Shown: positions 1-6,752 of the stretch, piece by piece
How the letters are laid out: each line of letters begins with the position of its first letter
Position numbering within the stretch: position 1 is the first letter of the stretch
Assembly: GCA_030148625.1 (NCBI GenBank)
Contig: JASBTC010000349.1
Span: forward strand, 1 to 6,752
DNA from: Sphingobium sp.
GTDB taxonomy: Bacteria; Pseudomonadota; Alphaproteobacteria; Sphingomonadales; Sphingomonadaceae
Length of the DNA stretch: 6,752 bases
Direction of reading: 5' to 3'
The notes under the pieces: generated by a model
The model's input: only the letters and a program-made list of their open reading frames with translations
Told to the model about the DNA's origin: nothing
Database searches by the model: none
Translations under genes and position numbers: made by a program

Positions 1-1
1 C

Positions 2-376
<375 letters not shown>

Positions 377-400
377 GGCGGAAGGCGAAGCCCCATATTG

Positions 401-1735
401 ATGCAGACTGCCATCGCTGACGCCCCGATGCCCGTGGCGCCAACGGCCGATATCCTCGGCCGGGCGATGCTGCTCGTCCTCTCGCTGGGGCTGCTGGCGG
501 CTGCCTGGATAGTGGCGCGGACCGATCCGGTCGCGCCGCCCCAGGCAGCGGCACGCTATGCACGGCCGACGACACCGCCGCCGCCCGTGGAACCGCTCGA
601 GCTCAAGGCCGTGGCGCCGCAGGACGCGGTCGCGATCAACGCCGCAATCCCCTTCTCGACCGCGCCCAATCCCGCCGCCCGCCCCTTCTTCCTGGCGCCG
701 ACCTCTCCGGACTATGCCCGCTCGGTCGATTGCCTGGCGGCGGTCGGGCTGTACGAAGCCGGCTCGGGCGATGCCGACGGTCAGCGCTCGGTGATCCAGG
801 TCGTGCTCAACCGGCTCCGTCACCCCGCCTTTCCCAAGACGATCTGCGGCGTTGTGTTCCAGGGATCGGAACGCCGGACCGGGTGCCAGTTCACCTTCAC
901 CTGCGACGGCGCGATGCGCCGCATTCCCTCTGCCGAGGCATGGACGCGCGCACGCGCGGTCGCGCAGCAGATGCTCGGCGGCCATGTCTACACGTCGGTC
1001 GGATATGCGACCCATTACCACACCGACTGGGTGGTGCCCTATTGGAGCGCCAGCCTCGACAAGGTGACCGCGGTCGGCACGCATCTGTTCTTTCGCTGGA
1101 CGGGCTGGTGGGGCACGCCCGGCGCCTTCCACGATCGCTATGCCGGCGGCGAACCCGCAATGGGGCAACTTGCCGGCCTGTCCGAGGCGCATCGCGGCGG
1201 CGCGGTACTGATGGCCGATGGCATCGCTGCCCCGATCGAGGCGCTGGCCGATCCCCTCCTGCTCGCGCGCTACGACAAGACGATCGTGCGCGAAGGCGAC
1301 AGCTTCATCGTGCCCTTTGGCCGCAAGGCGTCACCCGACAGCTTTCCCAGCCTCGCGCTCGCGGCATGCGGCACGCTCGATCACTGCAAGGTGATGGGCT
1401 GGGCCGAAATCGCCGAAACCCCGCGCAGCTTCCCGGTCGATCCGGCCGCGCTGGCCGGCATGTCGTTCAGCTATCTGCGCGATCGCAAGAGCGGCTTCGA
1501 GAAATCGCTGTGGAATTGCGACGAATTCAATCGCGCCGACAAGCGCGACTGTATGAAGACGCGCACCGTCACCGCGCAGGAGACGCGCGCGCCGCGCACC
1601 GGCAAGGAACGCGTCAGCCTGCAGGATCTGCGCACGGCGCTGCTGCGGCCGGCGCCCGAGCCACAGGACGACGCGGCACCGATCGCGCCCCGTCCCAAGG
1701 CGAAGCCGATTCCGATGGCCACGGACCAGCCATAA
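401..1735 (+). CDS. Membrane-anchored cell wall hydrolase, SleB family (Hydrolase_2)
   Basis: 444-residue predicted peptidoglycan hydrolase. Residues about 19-39 form one hydrophobic segment (LLVLSLGLLAAAWIVA), read as an uncleaved N-terminal anchor. A proline-rich linker (about 45-100) follows, then the SleB/CwlJ-type catalytic domain at about 108-245. Visible family features are DCLAAVGLYEAG with the presumed catalytic glutamate E119, QVVLNRLRHPAFP at 133-145, CQFTFTCDG at 162-170 and ATHYHTDWVVPYW at 203-215. Known SleB proteins are lytic transglycosylases; in a Gram-negative such a protein would act in the periplasm on the wall. Four cysteines in the domain (about 111, 149, 162, 168) and four more in the C-terminal part (about 323, 329, 373, 384) suggest disulfides, consistent with export. 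About 190 residues after the domain match nothing I recognise and end in a proline/lysine-rich tail. The start is uncertain: ATG at 401 is chosen, but a TTG directly before it at 398 is possible, with GAAG at 387-390 as a weak ribosome site for either. The family call is strong; the exact substrate bond is inferred. Confidence 0.9.
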   Translation: MQTAIADAPMPVAPTADILGRAMLLVLSLGLLAAAWIVARTDPVAPPQAAARYARPTTPPPPVEPLELKAVAPQDAVAINAAIPFSTAPNPAARPFFLAPTSPDYARSVDCLAAVGLYEAGSGDADGQRSVIQVVLNRLRHPAFPKTICGVVFQGSERRTGCQFTFTCDGAMRRIPSAEAWTRARAVAQQMLGGHVYTSVGYATHYHTDWVVPYWSASLDKVTAVGTHLFFRWTGWWGTPGAFHDRYAGGEPAMGQLAGLSEAHRGGAVLMADGIAAPIEALADPLLLARYDKTIVREGDSFIVPFGRKASPDSFPSLALAACGTLDHCKVMGWAEIAETPRSFPVDPAALAGMSFSYLRDRKSGFEKSLWNCDEFNRADKRDCMKTRTVTAQETRAPRTGKERVSLQDLRTALLRPAPEPQDDAAPIAPRPKAKPIPMATDQP

Positions 1736-1756
1736 GCCGCCCGAAGCGTGAGATGA

Positions 1757-3226
1757 TCACCGCAGCGCCCGCCGCCGCCAACGCCTGAACAGCCCGCGCT
1801 TGCCCGGCGTCTCGAACATCTCGTCGGGACGCTCAGGATCGAGCAGTTCGTTTTCCGCGATGAAGTCCTCCACCGCGTCGGGTTCCTCGAGGATCAGCGG
1901 GACCAGGGTCTTGCCCCTGCCGCGCAGGACCTCGATCGTTTCGATCAACGAGCCGGTCTCTTCCAGCTTTGCGGCAACCACCTTTTCCCCGATGCCGAGA
2001 TGTTCGGCCATCAGCCTGGTCCGCAGGGCCGCGATCGCGGCCGCGCACGCTTCATTCCCCGCCGTCCGGCAATCGAGCGCCATGTCGCACTCGCTGTCCA
2101 GCCCCAGCGACCGGTTGTTCATGTTTGAGGATCCGACCCGCAGCACGCGATCGTCGACGATCATCACCTTGGCATGGACGTAGATGTCCTCGCCGCCCGC
2201 GGTCCTGGGCGTGTAGATGCGCAGGCGATTGCTGGTGTCGAGCGCGCCGATCGCACGCACCAGCTTCACCCGCGCGCCATCCATCGCCTTCTGCTCCAGC
2301 CAGCCATCGGCACGGATCGGGTTGATCATCACGATCTCGGGCGGGTGCGGCTCCTGCATCCGTCGCGCGATCGCCGCGGCGAGCTTGCCGGAGGTGAAAT
2401 ACTGGTTCTCGATATAGATGAAGCGCTTCGCATCGGCGATCAGGTCGAGCCACAATGCCTCGATCTCGCGGACTTCGGCGACCTCACCATATTCGGCACG
2501 CGTCCGCGCGATCGCCAGATCGACATTGTGGAATTGCGGCACCAGATCGTCGGGCCAGGGATCATTGTCCTGCGGGATCGGTCGCAGATCCTCCCCGGTC
2601 GCGACCTGCCAGCGGTCGTGCCCCAGTTCGGCCAGCGCCTTGGCCGCAGCGCCGTCGACCACCATCGTCACGTCGTGCCAGGGGCCATAGGGCTGCCCGC
2701 CCGGCCGCCGCCGGCAGGGATCGTCGTCGCGATGCGCGCTCGTGTCCCAGCGATCGCCGGTCATGTCGATCCCGCCGCACACCGCGAAACTGTCGTCGAT
2801 CACGACGATCTTCTGATGATGGCTGCAGCCGGTGGGATGCGCGCTGTCGAATTTGAAGGTGATCTGCGGCGTCATCGCCCAGCGCCCCAGCATCAGCAGC
2901 GACGCACCGCGCCCAAGCTGCTTGAGCGCGCCGACATCCCATTTGAGGATGTCGATCGCGATCTCCGGTCGGCGCTGCGCGACCTCCAGCAGGAACGCAC
3001 CCAGGCTCTGCCCGTCCTTGCCGTTCTCGGATCGCTCGAGCTGGATACGCGCATCGAAATCCCATCCGATCAGGAGGATCCGGTGCCTGGCCTTCTCCAT
3101 CGCCTGCCGCGCGACATGGAAATAATCGCAGGCATCGACGATCACCGCCGCACGGTCCGCGCGCGCGACCCGCCAGCAATTCCTGCCAGCCTCGATGATC
3201 GATTGCTTCGGATCCCCGCCGTTCAT
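1757..3226 (-). CDS. Phospholipase D superfamily protein with two HKD motifs
   Basis: 489-residue protein (from ATG at 3226) of the phospholipase D/cardiolipin synthase superfamily, which cleaves phosphodiesters or transfers phosphatidyl groups through a phospho-histidine intermediate. Both catalytic HxK(x)4D motifs are intact: HQKIVVID (H137, K139, D144) followed by CGGIDMTGDRWD, and HAKVMIVD (H351, K353, D358) followed by GSSNMNNRS. YGPWHDV at about 180-186 and YIENQYF at about 271-277 are also typical; the GGID...RWD and PWHD pattern is closer to classical PLD enzymes than to ClsA-type cardiolipin synthases. No signal peptide or membrane segment is visible. The last 15 residues are very basic (FRRWRRRALR), which could touch acidic lipid. 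It is the third gene of a cluster with two PH-domain membrane proteins. A TTG at 3235 overlaps the stop of the preceding gene (TTGA), with GGACGGG just upstream, and would add three residues; either start is plausible. Substrate is unknown: phospholipase, phosphatidyltransferase or another phosphodiesterase. Confidence 0.92.
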   Translation of the reverse strand: MNGGDPKQSIIEAGRNCWRVARADRAAVIVDACDYFHVARQAMEKARHRILLIGWDFDARIQLERSENGKDGQSLGAFLLEVAQRRPEIAIDILKWDVGALKQLGRGASLLMLGRWAMTPQITFKFDSAHPTGCSHHQKIVVIDDSFAVCGGIDMTGDRWDTSAHRDDDPCRRRPGGQPYGPWHDVTMVVDGAAAKALAELGHDRWQVATGEDLRPIPQDNDPWPDDLVPQFHNVDLAIARTRAEYGEVAEVREIEALWLDLIADAKRFIYIENQYFTSGKLAAAIARRMQEPHPPEIVMINPIRADGWLEQKAMDGARVKLVRAIGALDTSNRLRIYTPRTAGGEDIYVHAKVMIVDDRVLRVGSSNMNNRSLGLDSECDMALDCRTAGNEACAAAIAALRTRLMAEHLGIGEKVVAAKLEETGSLIETIEVLRGRGKTLVPLILEEPDAVEDFIAENELLDPERPDEMFETPGKRGLFRRWRRRALR

Positions 3227-3231
3227 GGGCG

Positions 3232-4692
3232 TCAAACCCGTCCGTTACGGTTTCGTTCCGTCATGGCAAGAAGCAGCGCATCGCCAAGGTCGTCGCGGAT
3301 GTCGTGGATCGCGGCTCCACCACCGGATGGAGCTCCGGCCGTATCGAAAACCAGCGTCGCGAGACCGAGCCGCCGCTGCAGCCAGCCCCGCCGCATCGCC
3401 ACCGTCTGGACATTCGCCACCGGCAGGATCCACAGCGCGCGCCGCCAATACCCGGCCTGTACGAACAGCAATTCGCGGTCGAACGCATAACCATGGCTCC
3501 GTCGTTCGACGATCGCGATCGCGACGAGCGGCGGGACGGCAAGTCCGGTGAGAATCAGCCGGGGATCGAATATCGTCGCGGCGACGACGAGGGCCGACGC
3601 GATGATCGCCGTGGGCAACGCTGCCTTCCACAAATGACGGTGCGACACGCGTGCGAGGGGGACGTCGGCGGGCAACCGCAACCCGTCGGTCTCGGCAACG
3701 ATCGCGGCGATCTCGTCGATGCGGGCAAAGGGCGCGGCATCCTGCAATCCGCCGGCGCCATCCGCCTCGCCCATGCCCAGGGTCTGGAAAGTCAGCGCCT
3801 GGAAACCGGCCGCGCGCCGGATCGGACCGGACCTGAGCAGGCCAAGCTGGATGCGCACGCGCGGGATCAGCACGTCGCGGCGCGTGAGCAACCCCCGTTC
3901 ACAGCGGAACCCCTTGCGCTCGCGCGTCAGCCGAAAGCCGAAATCGCGCGTCAGCGTGTTCACCACGCCGCTCGCCAACCCCAGCACGACCGCGAGCAGC
4001 AGCACGCCGACGACCGCCCCCACTGTCACACGCCCGCCCAGGTTCCGTTCCGCCAACCCGATCCAGGCGCCGATATCGCGCACGTCGAAGGGCAGCCAAT
4101 TCGAGAAGGTCTGCAACAGCGCGAAGATGCCGGCGATCCACAGCAGCGAGAAATTGAACAGGCCGGACAGGATCACGCGTTCGATCGGCATGGCGAAGAG
4201 CGGCGTCGCGACCGCATCGGTGCCAACTGCGTCCGGCACCGCATCGCGCGGTGCTCCGCGCACCGCCGCACGAAGCCGTTCGGCCTCGGCGACCGTCACG
4301 CTGTCGAGAACGCCTTCGTCGGCCCCCTGCCCGCCGGTTTCGAAGCGCAGCCGGACCAGGCCGAAGATACGATGAAGCGGCCCCTGCTCGAAATCGACGT
4401 CCTGGATCCGATCGAAGGGGATGGTGCGGCGGCTGCGCTGGATCAGGCCCTGTTCGATGACGAGTTCGCTCGGCCCGATCCCATAACGGAAGCATCGCCA
4501 TCCAATCCATCGCGCCAGGCCCGACAGCGCGACGCTCGCGGCCGCGACCGGCAGGAAATATCGCCACCCGATATCCGATGCCATGGTTAGGATCGCGGGA
4601 AAGATCAGCAATGTCTGGGGAAGCGCCTTGAGCAGGCGCAATGCCATCGTGCCGGGATGCAGTCGCCGGTCGGCGACGACAGGCTCCGTCAT
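3232..4692 (-). CDS. YdbT-like membrane protein with three bacterial PH domains (DUF304)
   Basis: 486-residue membrane protein of the bPH2/DUF304 family, the length expected for YdbT. About six hydrophobic segments occur in three pairs (about 20-38 and 46-64; 172-195 and 222-244; 354-375 and 379-395). Each pair is followed by a PH-like unit at about 67-145, 250-335 and 400-478. The units share a pattern: hydrophobic/basic 'GLL-R' turn, 'P..R(I/V)Q', then a G-rich strand. Copy 1 has RIQDVDFEQGPLHRIFG at 95-111 and copy 3 has NVQTVAMRRGWLQRRLG at 427-443. Copy 2 (VRIQLGLLRSGPIRRAAG, 279-296) is more diverged. In other bacteria YdbS and YdbT are encoded together; in Bacillus the pair is linked to resistance to some antimicrobial peptides, but the mechanism is unclear. 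Its ATG overlaps the stop of the upstream YdbS-like gene by four bases, indicating translational coupling. The frame stays open back to 5163, but that upstream stretch is arginine/proline-rich shadow of the YdbS gene, so ATG 4692 is chosen. Confidence 0.88.
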   Translation of the reverse strand: MTEPVVADRRLHPGTMALRLLKALPQTLLIFPAILTMASDIGWRYFLPVAAASVALSGLARWIGWRCFRYGIGPSELVIEQGLIQRSRRTIPFDRIQDVDFEQGPLHRIFGLVRLRFETGGQGADEGVLDSVTVAEAERLRAAVRGAPRDAVPDAVGTDAVATPLFAMPIERVILSGLFNFSLLWIAGIFALLQTFSNWLPFDVRDIGAWIGLAERNLGGRVTVGAVVGVLLLAVVLGLASGVVNTLTRDFGFRLTRERKGFRCERGLLTRRDVLIPRVRIQLGLLRSGPIRRAAGFQALTFQTLGMGEADGAGGLQDAAPFARIDEIAAIVAETDGLRLPADVPLARVSHRHLWKAALPTAIIASALVVAATIFDPRLILTGLAVPPLVAIAIVERRSHGYAFDRELLFVQAGYWRRALWILPVANVQTVAMRRGWLQRRLGLATLVFDTAGAPSGGGAAIHDIRDDLGDALLLAMTERNRNGRV

Positions 4693-5156
4693 GCCGCGTC
4701 CGCGCGGATACGGGCACGGATATCGTCGCGCAGCCGTTCCGCGGTCTCCGCATCCAGCCCGGGCAATACCACCAGGCTGTGCTCGGTTCCCGCCGTGTGC
4801 AGCATCAGCCGGCTGACACCGAAGACACGCTCGATCGGCCCCTGCGCCACGTCGATATGCTGGACACGGACGAAGGGCACAACCGTGAAGACCCTGGTCA
4901 GCACGCCATGGCCGATATGAAGCTCGTCGGATTCGATGCGATACCCCCAGGCGCGGTAACGGCGGCCGGGTGAGATCAGGCAGGGATAGATGAGCGCGAG
5001 TACGACAAGGCCCGCGATCAGGCCGCTCGGCGGCAGGTTTTCGGATATCGTCGCGACCACGAGTTCGGCGGCAAGCGCCAGTGCGATCAGAACCGCCGCG
5101 GCGATGGCGCCATGGATGCGCATCACCCAGAGCTGGCCTGAATCCAATGGTGTCAC
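4689..5156 (-). CDS. YdbS-like membrane protein with one bacterial PH domain (DUF304)
   Basis: 155-residue protein of the bPH2/DUF304 family, matching the usual YdbS size. Two hydrophobic segments at about 16-36 and 45-62 should anchor it in the inner membrane with a short connecting loop. A single PH-like domain fills the rest (about 66-150): YRAWGYRIESDELHIGHG, then TVVPFVRVQHIDVAQGP at 91-107, and IERVFGVSRLMLHTAG at 108-123. This closely parallels the first and third PH units of the following YdbT-like protein, pointing to common descent by duplication. The start is a GTG at 5156, supported by GGGAG six bases upstream; the next in-frame ATG at codon 12 would be close to the first membrane segment and has no better site. 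Its TGA overlaps the ATG of the YdbT-like gene (ATGA at 4692-4689). It appears to lead the operon. Molecular function is unknown; a role in membrane lipid or envelope homeostasis is inferred from domain and partners. Confidence 0.87.
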   Translation of the reverse strand: MTPLDSGQLWVMRIHGAIAAAVLIALALAAELVVATISENLPPSGLIAGLVVLALIYPCLISPGRRYRAWGYRIESDELHIGHGVLTRVFTVVPFVRVQHIDVAQGPIERVFGVSRLMLHTAGTEHSLVVLPGLDAETAERLRDDIRARIRADAA

Positions 5157-5162
5157 GAGTCA

Positions 5163-5167
5163 CTCCC
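5163..5167 (-). promoter_or_regulatory. Ribosome binding site of the YdbS-like gene
   Basis: GGGAG on the minus strand, with a 6-base spacer (5157-5162) before the GTG at 5156. It is the best Shine-Dalgarno match near this start and is the reason the GTG is preferred to other starts. Confidence 0.6.
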
Positions 5168-5217
5168 GGTCATGCGTTCCACCGGGATATCTACGCAAAT
5201 GGCGGCGACGGGAATAC

Positions 5218-5243
5218 GGGGGCGGCATATACGCGCCGCCCCC
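5218..5243 (-). terminator. GC-rich perfect hairpin downstream of the PhoX-like gene, possible terminator
   Basis: A perfect 9-base inverted repeat, GGGGGCGGC (5218-5226) and GCCGCCCCC (5235-5243), encloses an 8-base AT-richer loop. It lies 27 bases past the stop of the PhoX-like gene and 62 bases before the start of the YdbS-like gene. The stem is strong enough to stop or stall transcription, but neither side has a run of Ts (on the minus strand GTATTCCCGT follows), so it is not a textbook intrinsic terminator. It may work with Rho, protect the 3' end of the phosphatase mRNA, or influence the downstream operon. The remaining bases of this gap (5157-5269) hold no promoter that I can place with confidence. 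Confidence 0.4.
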
Positions 5244-5269
5244 GCCCCCTGTTACGTCACCGGTACATG

Positions 5270-6752
5270 TCAGGCGCCGACCGGCTTTCCGTCGGTACGG
5301 CGGATGACGACGGTCGAAGAACGCGGCTCCTTGCCTGCTTCCGGCCAGTTCCCCGTGGGATGCTGGACGTTGATGAAGAAGGTGGTCAGGTCGGGCGAAT
5401 AGGCGATACCCGTGATCTCATTGCCCGTCGGCCCCACCAGGAAGCGACGCGAACGCTTGCTGGTCTGATCGATGTAGAACATCGCGTTATAGCCGAACGT
5501 GCCGTCGATGGTCTTGCCCGCGACGCCCGAATTGCCGGGAACCGAGTGATCGGTCTGCACCCACAGGCGGCCCTGCGGATCGACGCGGATGCCGTCGGGG
5601 CTGGAGAAGGTATCGCCGACGATATTGCCGACCAGATTGTCGCCGCCGCTCGCCAGCGACGGATCGCCCGCCAGCAGGAAGATGCTCCAGGTGAAGCTGG
5701 TCGCCAGCGGCGAATCCCCGTTTTCCTTCCACTTGACGATATGGCCGTGGAGGTTGGTGACGCGCGGGTTCGCGGCGTCGACGACGCGGCGGCCCGAATT
5801 GTTGGTGAGCGTGCAGAAGATCGACTTGTCGGGCGCGACCGTGATCCACTCGGGACGATCCATGACCGTCGCGCCGGCGACGCGCGCGGCCACCTTGGTG
5901 TTGATCAGGACATCGGCCTGGGTGGCAAAGTTCACGGTCGCCGGAGTCTGCGGCCCCTGCGAGACATTGCCCGGATCGACTGCGCCATTGACCAGCCCGT
6001 TCTTGCCCTGGGTCAGTTCGATCCAGTCACCCGTGCCATCGGCCTTGAAGCGCGCGACATAGAGCGTGCCGCTGTCGAGGAGATCGGTGTTGGCCGCGCG
6101 ATTGGTCGGCGAATAGGCGCGGCTGGGGATGAACTTGTAGATGCAGCCCGGCGTGCCGTCGTCACCCATATAGAATGCGACGCGGTTGCCCGTGTCGGTC
6201 ATAAAGGCGACATTCTCGTGATCGAAACGGCCCATCGCGGTGCGCTTGGTCGGTTCGGTCAGTTCGCCCCGCGGATCGATCTCGACCACCCAGCCATAAC
6301 CCACGGCGGGACGGGTCGGATCAAGGTAATTGTCCGTCGTCTCTTCGCAGGTCAGGTAGGTGCCCCAGGGCGTGGCGCCGCTTGCGCAGTTATTGAGCGT
6401 GCCGACGACACTGGTGCCGACGATGCCCGCGGCGGGACCACCGACGCGGTAGATGCTGTTGCCGGTGTAGCGCTTATTGTAGGTCGAGGCCTTGTTGACC
6501 GACCATTTGCCGTCGCTGGCCTTGGTGATCTCGATCACCGAAACACCGACCGCCGAAAGCGCGATCTTCTTCTGCTCGGCCGTCGCGGTCGCGGCATTGT
6601 ACGACTTGCTGGCGAACAGGATGTTGTAGTCGGGCAGCTCGTGGTTGATCACGAGCAGACCGCCCTGGTTGGCGGTGAGCGTCGGGTGCTCGAAAAGATG
6701 CATGCCGTCATGGTTGCCGCCGGCGACCTTCTCGGCCGCGGCCGAATCCAGG
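5270..6752 (-). CDS. PhoX family phosphatase (DUF839), C-terminal part; N-terminus outside window
   Basis: The last 493 residues of a PhoX/DUF839 family protein; the frame is open to the right edge (first full codon at 6751), so the start, and any export signal, is not visible. PhoX enzymes are beta-propeller phosphatases, usually Tat-exported, that release phosphate from organic esters with an iron-calcium cofactor. Numbering from the first complete residue in the window, visible family blocks are GGNHDGMHLFEH (11-22), NCASGATPWGTYLTCEE (121-137), RFDHENVAF (175-183), YMGDDGTPGCIYKF (194-207), MDRPEW (297-302), SPDGIRVDPQGRLWVQTD (384-401) and VQHPTGNWP (462-470). The conserved C, E and D residues in these blocks are candidate metal ligands; I cannot assign them one by one. 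An internal ATG at 6703 is not the true start because family-like sequence continues upstream of it. It is on the same strand as the YdbS/YdbT/PLD genes but separated by 113 bases and a hairpin, so probably a separate unit. Phosphatase activity is inferred; many DUF839 proteins are untested. Confidence 0.9.
   Translation of the reverse strand, partial: LDSAAAEKVAGGNHDGMHLFEHPTLTANQGGLLVINHELPDYNILFASKSYNAATATAEQKKIALSAVGVSVIEITKASDGKWSVNKASTYNKRYTGNSIYRVGGPAAGIVGTSVVGTLNNCASGATPWGTYLTCEETTDNYLDPTRPAVGYGWVVEIDPRGELTEPTKRTAMGRFDHENVAFMTDTGNRVAFYMGDDGTPGCIYKFIPSRAYSPTNRAANTDLLDSGTLYVARFKADGTGDWIELTQGKNGLVNGAVDPGNVSQGPQTPATVNFATQADVLINTKVAARVAGATVMDRPEWITVAPDKSIFCTLTNNSGRRVVDAANPRVTNLHGHIVKWKENGDSPLATSFTWSIFLLAGDPSLASGGDNLVGNIVGDTFSSPDGIRVDPQGRLWVQTDHSVPGNSGVAGKTIDGTFGYNAMFYIDQTSKRSRRFLVGPTGNEITGIAYSPDLTTFFINVQHPTGNWPEAGKEPRSSTVVIRRTDGKPVGA

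Noticed and set aside
730..1788. 352-residue open frame overlapping the hydrolase gene on the same strand
   Set aside because: It is arginine-rich and without motifs, while the other frame carries the full SleB-type domain.
2174..3490. 438-residue open frame on the + strand opposite the PLD gene
   Set aside because: It is antisense to a gene with intact catalytic motifs, shows no recognisable domain, and spans the junction of two real genes. Long opposite-strand frames are expected in GC-rich DNA.
3304..4590. 428-residue open frame on the + strand opposite the YdbT-like gene
   Set aside because: Its translation is low-complexity (R, Q, D, P-rich), with no hydrophobic core pattern or family motif; it is a GC-driven shadow of the coding strand.
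4693..5163. The YdbT frame stays open upstream to 5163, giving an apparent 643-residue protein
   Set aside because: The added part is rich in arginine, proline and alanine, resembles no domain, and lies over the well-supported YdbS-like gene in another frame. The ATGA overlap at 4689-4692 gives a natural start.
5167..5190. GGAAC on the minus strand (5176-5180) as a possible -35 of an extracytoplasmic-function sigma promoter for the PH-domain operon
   Set aside because: It lies too close to the GTG start at 5156, and no CGTT-like -10 element follows at the right distance.

Overview
The window is GC-rich DNA, densely coded, with five genes and one gap of about 110 bases. The codon bias (strong G/C in third positions) and the combination of a SleB-type cell wall hydrolase, a paired set of YdbS/YdbT PH-domain membrane proteins and a PhoX-type phosphatase suggest an alphaproteobacterium, most plausibly of the Sphingomonadales. 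That placement is an inference from gene content and style. There is no rRNA or other marker gene here to prove it.

Layout. On the + strand, the window opens inside the 3' part of a cysteine synthase gene (cysK, bases 2-376). A gene for a membrane-anchored SleB-family cell wall hydrolase (401-1735) follows 24 bases later in the same direction. It meets a minus-strand cluster tail to tail across only 21 bases. In transcription order that cluster is a YdbS-like PH-domain membrane protein (5156-4689), a YdbT-like protein with three PH domains (4692-3232, overlapping the previous gene by 4 bases in ATGA), and a phospholipase D superfamily enzyme with two complete HKD motifs (3226-1757, or from a TTG at 3235 that overlaps the preceding stop). 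Upstream of the cluster, also on the minus strand, the C-terminal 493 residues of a PhoX/DUF839 family phosphatase (6751-5270) run off the right edge of the window.

How the genes fit together. The three-gene cluster looks like one translationally coupled operon combining two PH-domain membrane proteins with a phospholipid-cleaving or phosphatidyl-transferring enzyme. This suggests a joint job in envelope lipid handling, though no direct function can be read from sequence. The neighbours are also mostly envelope or periplasmic enzymes: a peptidoglycan hydrolase, and a phosphatase that is normally exported. cysK is housekeeping sulfur assimilation. I see no mobile element, CRISPR array, tRNA, rRNA or anti-phage system. 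The window looks like ordinary chromosome, and the PH/PLD cluster is the most interesting part.
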